In this document: positions 17,154-25,498 of the stretch, one piece after another | How positions within the stretch are numbered: the stretch's first letter is position 1 | Layout: each line of letters begins with the position of its first letter | Source: Cellulomonas fimi | Lineage (GTDB): Bacteria; Actinomycetota; Actinomycetes; Actinomycetales; Cellulomonadaceae | Assembly (NCBI RefSeq): GCF_028583725.1 | Contig: NZ_CP110680.1 | Span: forward strand, 124,001 to 188,000 | Direction: 5' to 3' | Length of the DNA stretch: 64,000 bases | Notes under the pieces: generated by a model | What the model saw: the letters and a program-made list of their open reading frames with translations, nothing else | The model's database searches: none | What the model was told of the DNA's origin: nothing | Program-made: the position numbers and the translations under genes

Positions 17154-17597
17154 ATGAGCGCTCGTGACGGCGGCAGGATCGCGGTGTTGGCGGGCGGCCA
17201 CGCGGAGCTCGACGGCGTGGTGCACTCGACGACCAGCCTCCTCTCCGGCCCGCTGATCCAGCTGCTCGTCCACCGCGACGCGGAGGCGCCCGGTGGCTTC
17301 GAGCGGCGCGTGGACGGGACGTGGATGCGCGTGGTCGAGCGCACGTCGCTCACCCGGCTGTTCCGCGTGACGACGCACGCGACCTGGCGGGGGCACGAGG
17401 TGCGGGTCGAGCGCGTCCTCGGGCACGAGGCTCACCTGTGGAGCCAGACCTACCGCCCGCCGGACGACTCGCGCGTGGTGCTCGACCGGGACTCCTGGTC
17501 GGCGACCGTGCCCGTCGACGAGCTGAGCGACGTCGTGTCGACGACCGGGGAGCTGTCGGTGACGTGGCCCGTGCGGCCGGAGGGTCTCGCGTGGTGA
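17154..17597 (+). CDS. Putative immunity-like protein, array member C
   Basis: A 147-residue, more distant paralog: HAELDGVVHSTT, GGFERRVDGTW, FRVTTHATWRGHEVRV, then VPVDELSDVV and an extra C-terminal strand region. ATG 17154 follows GAGGTGGG at good spacing; GTG at 17145 is an alternative. The 98-bp gap before it may hold its own promoter. Its stop overlaps the GTG of the next gene by four bases. Confidence 0.6.
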   Translation: MSARDGGRIAVLAGGHAELDGVVHSTTSLLSGPLIQLLVHRDAEAPGGFERRVDGTWMRVVERTSLTRLFRVTTHATWRGHEVRVERVLGHEAHLWSQTYRPPDDSRVVLDRDSWSATVPVDELSDVVSTTGELSVTWPVRPEGLAW

Positions 17598-19051
17598 CGG
17601 GTCACGTGCGGGTCGGCTACTACGTGGTCGTCGACGGCGTCGAGTCCGCGTGCGAGGCGCCCTACTCGGCGCAGGTGCGGGCGTTGTCGACCCGGTGCGA
17701 CGACGACCCCGACCGGACGGTCACGCGCTACGACCGGCTCGCGGTGGACCGGGTGTTCCACGTGGAGGCGTGGGGCCGGTGGCGGGGGGCGGACGCGACG
17801 CTGCAAACGATCCGGACGGACGGCGTGGTGGTCGCCGGCAGCGCGCCTGCGCCCGAGGGCGACGGGGTGCGACACCTGTCCGGCGGCCGGTGGCAGGCCG
17901 TGGTCGACCCGGCCGAGCTCACCGACGTGCGCGAACGCGAACGGGAGGTCCTCCGGTGCCGCCCGCGCTGGGTGCGCGGGACCGGGCCGGACGCGACGCG
18001 CGTCGGGACGTACGCCCTGGTCGGCGACGAGGTGCTGCCCTGCGGGGAGCCGCTGGAAGGGCTGCTGCCCGTCGGCTACGGGCTCACGGGCGACCCCGGC
18101 GACGGTCCGGCAACCGGGCTGAGCGGCGACCGGCTCGTCGCCCTCGCCGACGTCCGCGGTCTGGAGACGGTCACGACCACCGCGTCGTGGCAGGGACGGC
18201 GCGTCGGCGTCGCGGTCGTCGAGCGGGACACGGCGCTCGTGTCGCTCGAGGACGGGTCCACGGAGGTCGTGGCGCTCGACGAGCTCAGCCTGGTCGCGGA
18301 GGAGGTGCGGCCGGCACCGGTCCCCACCGCCCCGGTCCGCGCGGCACCGTCGACGGGGCCGGCACCGCGGCTGCCGGCGGGAGCCCGGCCGCCCGAGCTC
18401 GTCGCGTGGGTGAACGACGGCGGCGTCGGGCACCGCGAGCTGCGGGACCTCGTCGCGGGCGTCTACCGGAGCGCCGACGCCGACGGCATCGCGGTGCTCG
18501 TGCGCGAGCTGCCGCGGCTGCGCACCGCGGACCCCTCGGCGGACACCGCGTGCGGGTACCGGCGGCTGGACTGGACGCTGCGCGTGGCGACGGCCACCTG
18601 GATCGCTGCGGCCGGGTTGCACGACCTCGCGGCGGAGGTCCGGGACGCGGCGCGCGTCGTCGACGACGAGACCGCGGTGGCGCTGCTCGACCCCGTGAAG
18701 CGGGCGCTCGCGGCCCTGCACGAGCGCGTCGTCGAGACCAACCGGGGACCGGCGACCGAGTGGGACGAGCTGCAGTGGCGCGCCGCGCGCAAGGGTGGCC
18801 GGGCGGAGTCGCTCGTCGCCGTCTCGAAGACCGTGTGCCTGGTGCGGGCCGTCGGGCGCGGGGATGGCCGGTACGCGGGTGCGGCGGCCACGACGTGCGG
18901 ACGAGCCTCCGAGGCGCGGACCGCTGCGGCGCGTGTGGTCGCACGCCGAGGGGTGGATCCCGGGCTCGACGTCGCGCGGTACCCGCTCGGTGACGCGTTC
19001 CGGCGGTCGGCGCTCGACCTCGTGCGGGCGGCGACGCGCCCGAGCGCCTGA
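17594..19051 (+). CDS. Two-module array member D fused to an alpha-helical C-terminal domain
   Basis: A 485-residue protein. Residues about 4-118 and 128-235 are two copies of the array module (VRVGYYVVVDG ... FHVEAWGRWRGADATL; TRVGTYALVGDEVLPC ... ETVTTTASWQGRRVGV ... VALDELSLV). A Pro/Ala linker (about 240-265) leads to a helical domain (265-485) containing ELRDLVAGVYRSADADGIAVL and TEWDELQWRAARKGG, for which I know no family. The start codon overlaps the previous stop (GTGA). The fusion shows the module is not always a free-standing immunity protein; it may be a general recognition domain. Confidence 0.6.
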   Translation: MTGHVRVGYYVVVDGVESACEAPYSAQVRALSTRCDDDPDRTVTRYDRLAVDRVFHVEAWGRWRGADATLQTIRTDGVVVAGSAPAPEGDGVRHLSGGRWQAVVDPAELTDVREREREVLRCRPRWVRGTGPDATRVGTYALVGDEVLPCGEPLEGLLPVGYGLTGDPGDGPATGLSGDRLVALADVRGLETVTTTASWQGRRVGVAVVERDTALVSLEDGSTEVVALDELSLVAEEVRPAPVPTAPVRAAPSTGPAPRLPAGARPPELVAWVNDGGVGHRELRDLVAGVYRSADADGIAVLVRELPRLRTADPSADTACGYRRLDWTLRVATATWIAAAGLHDLAAEVRDAARVVDDETAVALLDPVKRALAALHERVVETNRGPATEWDELQWRAARKGGRAESLVAVSKTVCLVRAVGRGDGRYAGAAATTCGRASEARTAAARVVARRGVDPGLDVARYPLGDAFRRSALDLVRAATRPSA

Positions 19052-19160
19052 GCCGGCGGTCGCGCAGGCGGGTGGGCCTGGGGATGGCGGGCGGCCGGGT
19101 CGCCCCGCGTGGGACATACTCGCCGGAGCGTCTGGACCCGAGTCGAAGGAGCAGTCTTTC

Positions 19161-20069
19161 GTGACCGTCATGCAGAAGGCCGTCACCCCGCAGATGAGCG
19201 CGGCGTACCTGGAGTCCGGGTACGACCGGGTCGCGGGGTTCGTCGTGCGGGCGGAGGACGTGGCGTGGGCGACGACGCCGGCGGCGGTCTTCGAGGCGCA
19301 CGGGCTCGGTTTCCCGGGCGCGCCGTTCACGCCGGACATGGACCACGTGGACGTGCTGCGGTTCCCGGCCGGCCCGACCATGCGGTTCCTCAACGCGACG
19401 GGCGGCACGGACCAGCGGACGCGCGAGCTGACGGGCGGTCCGTTCGTCGACCGGCCGCCGTTCACCGGGCTCGGCTTCGTCGCCGTGGCCGATCACGTCG
19501 TGCCGCTGTCGTGGCTCGAGCACACGCGCGTCCCCGCGGGCTCGGAGCTGGTGCGGATCGGCCGGGACGGGTCGTCGACGGTGATCGGGCGCTACGTGGA
19601 CGTCGGGCACGGCTGGACGTCGGACGTCGTGACCGTCGGGCCGCCGCGCGACCCGCGGATCTCGCGGCTCGTCGGGCACCTCGTCGAGTGGAACGGCGGG
19701 CACCTCTCCGCCGACGTGCTCGACGACCGCGCCGTGCTCGCGCTCGACGGCGAGCCGCGTGCGGAGCTGGGCTTCACGCGCACGGCGAACGGCCGGTGGC
19801 GGCGCGAGGTGCCGCTCTCGGAGCTCGGCGCGCGGTTCGAGCTGCACGTCAGCGGCCGGTGGAACGGGCTGGAGGTGCGGCTCGTGGACCAGTGGCCGCC
19901 GGAGAACGGCGGCACGGTGTCGCGGGCGTTCTACACGGGGCACAACGCCGACCTCGCGGAGGGGCTGCAGCTCGTGAAGGTCGACGCCGCCGCCTACGAG
20001 GTGGTCGTCCCGACCGAGAACGTCGTCGACGTCGTCGCCACGCAGCTGATCCCGCAGGCATGGTCCTGA
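19161..20069 (+). CDS. Array member E: beta-rich protein related to the module and to the effector tip
   Basis: A 302-residue soluble protein. GTG 19161 has AAGGAG nine bases upstream. Segments match the array module: GFVAVADHVVPLSWL (as TYALVGDEVLPC in D), FELHVSGRWNGLEVRL, and VPTENVVDVV near the end. The middle has VPAGSELVRIGRDG followed by RYVDVGHGW, close to IPTGSELWRV in the effector C-terminus. Possibly three module copies in a row. It is the last gene before a 196-bp gap and the secretion machinery. Function unknown; partner or immunity role inferred. Confidence 0.6.
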   Translation: MTVMQKAVTPQMSAAYLESGYDRVAGFVVRAEDVAWATTPAAVFEAHGLGFPGAPFTPDMDHVDVLRFPAGPTMRFLNATGGTDQRTRELTGGPFVDRPPFTGLGFVAVADHVVPLSWLEHTRVPAGSELVRIGRDGSSTVIGRYVDVGHGWTSDVVTVGPPRDPRISRLVGHLVEWNGGHLSADVLDDRAVLALDGEPRAELGFTRTANGRWRREVPLSELGARFELHVSGRWNGLEVRLVDQWPPENGGTVSRAFYTGHNADLAEGLQLVKVDAAAYEVVVPTENVVDVVATQLIPQAWS

Positions 20070-20265
20070 CGACCGCCGCCCGGCGTGGTCGCACATCGAT
20101 GAGCGAGGCATCCATCGACGCTGACCTGGGCCGACGGGGTGGTCGTCGGCGGGTGGAGGGCTCCGCTGGTCGCCCGACCGCCCGAAACGTGCCAGGATCG
20201 GCGCTCGCAGAGCGGTTGCGGCACCTGGCTGTGACCCAGGTCCGACCGAGGGGGTGACGCGGGCC

Positions 20266-21852
20266 GTGGGCGACCCCGTCGTGGCCTGGTGCGGCGTCTG
20301 CGCGGCATCCCTTCCCGCCGGTGCGGCGACGTGCCCCCGGTGCGGGTCGGCGGTCCTGCGCGGGCGTCGTGAGCCCCTCGCGGTCCTGGAGGGCGCGCGT
20401 CGCGCCCCCACCGCGTCCGTCGTCGTCGGCCTCGTGATCGACGTCCTCCTCGTGCTCGTCGCCCTCGCGCCCGCCGTCGTGGGTGCCGTCGGCACGGCGC
20501 CCGCCGGCCGGGCGCTCGTCGCCCTCGGTGCCGTGCTCGCGGTCGCCGTCGTCCTGGTGCTGCTCGTCGTGCTCGGGCGGACCGGGCGGACGCCGGGGCT
20601 CGCCGCGCTCGGCCTGCGGCTCGTCGACGGCGCCTCGGGGATGGCTCCCGGGCGCGGGACGGGCATCGCGACGTGGGCCCGTGACGGCGTGGTGCTCGAC
20701 GTGCGCGGCGGGGTCGACACCGCGCGGCGGGCGACCGTCGGGACGCGTGAGGCGATCGGCCGGCTGCGCCCTGCACCTGCCGCGGGCGGTGCCGTCGGTG
20801 CCCGTGACGCAGCGACGGGGGCGACCACCGCCGCCGCCCGCGGAGCCGGCGCGTCGTCGCCTGCCACCGCCGGCGCCGCCGGCGCACGGTACGGCGCACC
20901 CGCCGCCGACGACGCCCGGTACGGCACGGCTGCCGGCTACGGCGTCGCCCCCCGCACGGGCGACGCCTGGTCCGGTGCTCCCGCTGCTCCGGGCGCCGCA
21001 CCCGCGACGACGTCCGGGCCGGCGGGGCCCGGGGCCGCGAACCCGTGGGCCTCGACGGCGGGGGCCGGGTCGGCCGACAGCGGCGAGGCCGGCGGACAGG
21101 CGGCGCCGGCGGCCGGCGGTCGGCGGGCCGCGCGTCTCGCTGCCGCGTCCGCATCCTCCACGGAGCCCTCGGGCGCCCGCGGCGAGCAGGCGTCCTCGCC
21201 GACGCCCCGCGTCGCGCTCCCGCCGTCGGGCGCGTTCCCGACCGTCTCGACCGGCACCCCCGGTCGCGGTGCGCCGACCGCGGGCGGTGCGGCGGCGGGC
21301 GTCGTCCTGCCGCCCGTCCGCCCGCTCGACGACGCCGGCCACACCGGGCCCGCCGGCTGGACCCCGACGCGCGCGACCGAGGCTGCTGCCGGGGGCCAGC
21401 ACGCCGCACCGGGCCAGGGAGGCGGCTCCGCGGGTCCGTCCGGCTCGACGGCACCCCTCTCGGGCGCCGAGCCCGTGGTCGGCCCGGGCGGCGCTGCGGC
21501 CCGACCGACCGGTGGGGCGCACGGGATCGTGCTCGTCGCCGACGACGGCGAGCGGCTGCTCGTCACCGGGCTCACGCTGATCGGGCGGAACCCCGAGCCG
21601 CGGCCCGGCGAGGTCGTCGCGGGGCTGGTCCCGATGATCGACATGACCCGCTCGGTGTCGAAGACGCACGCGTCGGTCCGCTGGGACGGCACGACGCTGT
21701 GGGTCGCCGACCGCGGCTCCACGAACGGCACCGCGGTCGTGCGGCCGGGCGCTCAGCCGCTGCGCGTCGGCACGGCGACCGAGGAAGAGGCCCCGGTGGG
21801 CTCCCAGCTCCGGCTCGGCGAGCGCGTGTTCCGCGTGGAGGCGACGGCATGA
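20266..21852 (+). CDS. Zinc-ribbon, membrane and FHA-domain protein of the ESX locus
   Basis: A 528-residue membrane protein. It has an N-terminal zinc ribbon (Cys 9, 12, 23, 26), then two hydrophobic helices (SVVVGLVIDVLLVLVALAPAVV and LVALGAVLAVAVVLVLLVVL) and an RDD-like turn (GLAALGLRLVDG). About 270 residues of Ala/Pro/Gly-rich disordered linker precede a C-terminal FHA domain (residues about 420-528: LIGRNPEP, SVSKTHASV, DRGSTNGT) that should bind phosphothreonine. FHA proteins occur in many secretion systems, where Ser/Thr kinases control assembly. GTG 20266 was chosen because GTG 20254 overlaps the GAGGGGG ribosome site. The stop overlaps the next ATG. Confidence 0.75.
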   Translation: MGDPVVAWCGVCAASLPAGAATCPRCGSAVLRGRREPLAVLEGARRAPTASVVVGLVIDVLLVLVALAPAVVGAVGTAPAGRALVALGAVLAVAVVLVLLVVLGRTGRTPGLAALGLRLVDGASGMAPGRGTGIATWARDGVVLDVRGGVDTARRATVGTREAIGRLRPAPAAGGAVGARDAATGATTAAARGAGASSPATAGAAGARYGAPAADDARYGTAAGYGVAPRTGDAWSGAPAAPGAAPATTSGPAGPGAANPWASTAGAGSADSGEAGGQAAPAAGGRRAARLAAASASSTEPSGARGEQASSPTPRVALPPSGAFPTVSTGTPGRGAPTAGGAAAGVVLPPVRPLDDAGHTGPAGWTPTRATEAAAGGQHAAPGQGGGSAGPSGSTAPLSGAEPVVGPGGAAARPTGGAHGIVLVADDGERLLVTGLTLIGRNPEPRPGEVVAGLVPMIDMTRSVSKTHASVRWDGTTLWVADRGSTNGTAVVRPGAQPLRVGTATEEEAPVGSQLRLGERVFRVEATA

Positions 21853-22919
21853 CGGTTCCGCACCCGGCGCTGGACGCGCGCGCGGGCGAGGTCCTGGTGA
21901 CGGAGACGCGCGCGGAGGTCGCCTACCTCAGCGAGACGCGCGCCGACCTGCTGGTGCGTGCGCGTGCCGACGGGCGGCGGGTCGCCCTCGTGAGCGACGA
22001 GGTGACGCGGCTGTCGTACCCGATGCGGGAGGCGCTGCGGGACTCGGGCGGCGCGTGGGTCGTGCGCGGGATCGACGGCACGCTGCGCGACGGGTCCGAC
22101 GGGCGGCGGCTGTCGTCGGTCGGCGAGATCGCGACGCGCGGGCCGATCACGGCCGCCGAGGACGTCGCGGTGCGGTTCCTGCGCCCGGTCGCACCGCAGT
22201 CGGTGCAGCTCGTCGTGTCGCAGGCCGTGCGGCACCGCGCGACGGCCGACACGCAGCTCGGCGGGACGGCGGAGCTCTTCGCCGAGGACCTGACGGGAGC
22301 GGCGCCGAGCGGGTGGGGCGCGCACGAGCCCGCGGTCGTGGCATGGGACCGCGTGCGGCTCACCGAGCTCGCGCGGAACCGGATGCCGGAGGAGACGACG
22401 GTCGTCGTCGCGGGCACCCCCGAGCGGCCGCTCGTCGGCACGATCCGCACCGCGCGCACCGAGCACGGCCTGGAGGAGACGACGCAGCTCGTCGTCGGCG
22501 TCGGCGCGCCGGGCAGCCCGCAGGCACGCGCCGCGATCGACGCGCTCCCGGGCACGTTCGACCGGCTCGCGTCGCGCACCATGCCGCTGTTCGGCCTCGT
22601 CATGGGTCGCCAGGGCCGTCGCGACCTCACGTTCCCGTCGGTGCTGGAGGCGCCGCCGGTGCCGCTCGGGATGCTCGTCGGGCCGCCCGGTGTCCGCGAC
22701 CTCGGCCTGCCGGTCGACGAGCTCGTGCGCACCCTCGGCGCGCGCGTCGTGGGGCGTCCGCGCGTCCCCGGCCTGTACTTCCCGCTCGGCACCCTGGAGC
22801 GTGACGGCTGGCAGGCGTTCGACGAGGTGCTGCGCGCGATCGGGCACGACCGGGTCCGTGAGGCCCTCGGGGCACCGCGCGGACCGTGGGAGGGGGCGCT
22901 CGATGGCCCGCGACCCTGA
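21849..22919 (+). CDS. ESX-locus protein, DUF6177-like
   Basis: A 356-residue, apparently soluble alpha/beta protein starting MTVPHPALDARAGEVLVTETRAEVAYLSE. I recall DUF6177 proteins in ESX loci of Cellulomonas relatives with this opening, but the call is from memory and tentative. No membrane segment or nucleotide-binding motif is seen. It occupies the place where EccB might be expected, yet has neither the EccB N-terminal helix nor periplasmic repeats. Overlaps the FHA gene (ATGA) and extends 17 bp into the next gene, so it belongs to the machinery operon. Confidence 0.65.
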   Translation: MTVPHPALDARAGEVLVTETRAEVAYLSETRADLLVRARADGRRVALVSDEVTRLSYPMREALRDSGGAWVVRGIDGTLRDGSDGRRLSSVGEIATRGPITAAEDVAVRFLRPVAPQSVQLVVSQAVRHRATADTQLGGTAELFAEDLTGAAPSGWGAHEPAVVAWDRVRLTELARNRMPEETTVVVAGTPERPLVGTIRTARTEHGLEETTQLVVGVGAPGSPQARAAIDALPGTFDRLASRTMPLFGLVMGRQGRRDLTFPSVLEAPPVPLGMLVGPPGVRDLGLPVDELVRTLGARVVGRPRVPGLYFPLGTLERDGWQAFDEVLRAIGHDRVREALGAPRGPWEGALDGPRP

Positions 22920-23157
22920 CGCCGTCCTGCTGGAGTCCGTGCGCGTCCACCGCGCGCGCCTGCGCGCCGCGTTCCTGCACGGCGACCTGCGCGACCGGCG
23001 GACCACCAACGACAACGTGCGGCGCTTCGTGGGGAGCGTCGTCGTGGCCGCGCTCGCGTGCGCGGGCTGCGCCGGCTACTCGTTCGTCCAGGCGAACAGC
23101 GGGTCGCTGCGCGGCGGACCGACGAGCCCCCAGACGACGATCGGGACGACACCGTGA
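22903..23157 (+). CDS. Small single-pass membrane protein of the ESX operon
   Basis: An 84-residue protein. About 40 charged N-terminal residues (RVHRARLRAAFLHGDLRDRR) precede one membrane helix (FVGSVVVAALACAGCAGYSF) and a short Ser/Thr/Pro outer tail. This topology (cytoplasmic N-terminus, single helix, external tail) is that of an EccB or EccE N-terminus cut to its minimum, but no homology is claimed. The ATG lies inside the end of the upstream gene. The stop overlaps the GTG of eccD. Confidence 0.65.
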   Translation: MARDPDAVLLESVRVHRARLRAAFLHGDLRDRRTTNDNVRRFVGSVVVAALACAGCAGYSFVQANSGSLRGGPTSPQTTIGTTP

Positions 23158-24470
23158 GCACCTTCACCCGACTGACGCTGGTCGGCGCCGAGCGTCGTGC
23201 GGAGGTCGTCGTGCCGTCCGACGAGGGCGTCGCCGCGATGCTGCCGCAGCTGCTCGAGCTCCTCGGCGAGTCCCCGCGCCTCGCCCCGCAGGCGGTGTCG
23301 CTCGTCCGTGTGACGGGCGACCAGGTCGACCTCGCGCTGGACCCGGCGTCGCAGGGCCTGCTCGACGGCGAGGTGCTGCGCGTCGTGCGTGCCGCGGCCG
23401 CCCCGCCGCCCGCGGAGGTCGCCGACGTGACCGACGCCGCTGCGGAGGAGCTGCGGGCCCGCACCGACCGGTGGTCGGCGTCGTCGCGCCGCGTGCTGGC
23501 CGCCGTCGTCGTCGGGCTCGCGACCGCGGCGTCGGTCGTCGCGGTGCCGCTCGTCGAGCAGCCGGTCGCGGGTGCCGCGGGCGTCGCGGGTCTCGCGCTG
23601 GTGCTCGCGGCCGTCGCCGCCGGGCTGGGGCGCGCGGGTCGCCGGTACGCCGGGCTGGTCCTCACCGCCGCGGTGGTCGGGACGGGCGTGCCCTTCGCGG
23701 CGCTGCTGCTCGCGACGGGGGACGTGCCGCTCGCCGAGGCGGCGACCGCAGGGTCGCTGCTCGCGTGGGTCGCGCTCGGTGCGGGGGCCGGGATCGGGCG
23801 GTCGGACCGCGGCGCGGCCGTCGGCGCCGTCGCGGGTCTCGTGCTCACGACGCTCCAGCTCGTGCTCGGCGCGCTGCTGCCCGAGGTCCGCGCCGACGCG
23901 GTCGTCGCCGTCGTGGCCGTGATCGCGTGCGGGCTGCTGCCCTGGTGGGCGATGACCACGTCGGGCCTCACCGGGCTCGACGACGCCGCGCTCGACGGGA
24001 CGGCCCCGCGTCGGCCCGCGGTGCGGCTGGCGCTCGGTGACGCGTACGCGGGGCTGACCTGGAGCACGGTCGCCGTGGCCGTCGCGGCGGCGACCTCGTG
24101 CGCCGGCCTGATCGCGTCGCAGGACACGGGTGCGACGGTGCTCGCGGTGCTCGCGCTCGTCGTCCTGGCGCTGCGTACCCGCAGCCTGCCGCTGCGGCCG
24201 CAGGTCGCGCTGCTGTGGGCGGCGGTCGTCGTGCCGCTGGTCGTCGGGGTGCTCGGGCCGTGGGGTTCCGGCGAGCCCGTCGCCGCGGCCGGTGGGGCGC
24301 TCGCGCTCGCCGTCGTCGCGGCCGCGGTCGCCGGCACGGACCCGTCGGGGCAGCAGCGTGCCCGGTGGCGTCGGATCGGCGACCTCGCGGAGCTGCTCGG
24401 CGTCCTCGCGATGCTGCCCACGTTGCTCGGAGTCCTCGGCCTCTACGCCGACCTGCTCGGGACGTTCTGA
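23154..24470 (+). CDS. eccD: EccD-like type VII secretion membrane channel protein
   Basis: A 438-residue integral membrane protein. Residues 1-85 look like the ubiquitin-like YukD domain (FTRLTLVGAERRAEVVVPSDEGVAAMLPQL read as strand-turn-strand-helix), typical of actinobacterial EccD. About eleven hydrophobic helices follow from residue 115, which is the EccD architecture forming the membrane vestibule. GTG start overlaps the preceding TGA. It is followed without a gap by the MinD-like gene and then eccC, matching ESX gene order in spirit though not in detail. Confidence 0.85.
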   Translation: MSTFTRLTLVGAERRAEVVVPSDEGVAAMLPQLLELLGESPRLAPQAVSLVRVTGDQVDLALDPASQGLLDGEVLRVVRAAAAPPPAEVADVTDAAAEELRARTDRWSASSRRVLAAVVVGLATAASVVAVPLVEQPVAGAAGVAGLALVLAAVAAGLGRAGRRYAGLVLTAAVVGTGVPFAALLLATGDVPLAEAATAGSLLAWVALGAGAGIGRSDRGAAVGAVAGLVLTTLQLVLGALLPEVRADAVVAVVAVIACGLLPWWAMTTSGLTGLDDAALDGTAPRRPAVRLALGDAYAGLTWSTVAVAVAAATSCAGLIASQDTGATVLAVLALVVLALRTRSLPLRPQVALLWAAVVVPLVVGVLGPWGSGEPVAAAGGALALAVVAAAVAGTDPSGQQRARWRRIGDLAELLGVLAMLPTLLGVLGLYADLLGTF

Positions 24471-25498
24471 TGGCGGGGGCACGGCTGCGGGAGGTCGCCC
24501 GGCTGACCCTCGCGGGGTCGACGGGCCTCGCGCGCACGCTCGAGGAGGCCGACCAGGGCCTCCGGCGCCCGGTGTCGACCAGCCGGCGTGTCGCCGTCGT
24601 GCAGGCGGACGGCGGTGCGGGCGCGACGACGACGCTCGCCGGTGCGGCGACCGCGCTGGCGCAGCGGCGCCCGGCCGCGGTGCTCACGGTCGACGCCGCG
24701 GCCGGTGCGGCGGCGCTGGTCGCCGCGACGCGCGCGCCCGAGCCCCTGCCGTGGACCGTCGCACGCGGCGCGACCGCGGGGCTGGTCCGAGCCGCCGACG
24801 CACGGGCCGCGCTGCCCGTCGGGCGCGGCGGGCTGCGGGTCCTGGGCGACGGGACCGCGTCGTCGCCGTGGCCGCCGGGTCCGCGAGCGTGGCGCGAGGC
24901 GGTCGACCCGGTCGGCCGGTTCTTCGACGTCGTGCTCACGGACTGGGGCGTGCGGCCGTCGACCGACCTCGGCGTCGTCGCGGGGGACCACCACGTCGTG
25001 GCGGTCGTCGCGCGCGCCGATCGCGGGCCGGCCGAGCGCGGTGCGGTGCTCGCGGCCCGCCTGGCGACGGGGGCGCACGACGGCTTCGCGCCGGGTCGGC
25101 TCGACGCCGGCGTCGCGGGTGCGGGATCCGGGCGTCCCGGCGGAGGTGGCACCGGGGCGTCGCGCGTCGGCGGTCCGGGTGCTGCGGTCGTGCCCGGCGC
25201 GGGACCCGGCGGCGCCGGGCTCCTCGACGGCGTGTCGGGCGACGGGTGGCGTGCGCCCGCCGTCGTGCTCGTGCTGGTCGACGTCGGCGGGACCGCCGGG
25301 CGGACGGACACGGTCGCGCGCGACGCGCTCGACGGGCTGCCGGTGAGCGTGGTGAGCGTCCCGCACGACGTGCTGCTCGGGCGCGGCGACGTCGTCGCGG
25401 GCACGGCCGTGAAGGCGGCGTGGTCGGCGCTCGCGTCGCACCTGCTGGCCCGCGCGTGCGACCCGTCGTCCGCGCTCGCCGACGGGCAGGTCGCATGA
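24470..25498 (+). CDS. MinD/ParA-like protein without P-loop lysines
   Basis: A 342-residue protein with a SIMIBI-type fold: VAVVQADGGAGATTTLAGAATAL near residue 42, AVLTVDAAAG, FDVVLTDWG and VVAVVARADRGPAERG. The usual KGGxGKTT reads DGGAGATT, so both the signature and the catalytic lysine are missing and ATP hydrolysis is doubtful. A Gly-rich insert (residues about 215-245) is unusual. EspI-type MinD proteins exist in mycobacterial ESX loci. It may act as a pseudo-ATPase adaptor of EccC, whose ATG overlaps this stop. Confidence 0.75.
   Translation: MAGARLREVARLTLAGSTGLARTLEEADQGLRRPVSTSRRVAVVQADGGAGATTTLAGAATALAQRRPAAVLTVDAAAGAAALVAATRAPEPLPWTVARGATAGLVRAADARAALPVGRGGLRVLGDGTASSPWPPGPRAWREAVDPVGRFFDVVLTDWGVRPSTDLGVVAGDHHVVAVVARADRGPAERGAVLAARLATGAHDGFAPGRLDAGVAGAGSGRPGGGGTGASRVGGPGAAVVPGAGPGGAGLLDGVSGDGWRAPAVVLVLVDVGGTAGRTDTVARDALDGLPVSVVSVPHDVLLGRGDVVAGTAVKAAWSALASHLLARACDPSSALADGQVA

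Noticed and set aside
17755..17770. Second parS-like sequence TGTTCCACGTGGAGGC
   Set aside because: Four mismatches in the right half of the palindrome; it just encodes VFHVEA in an array protein.
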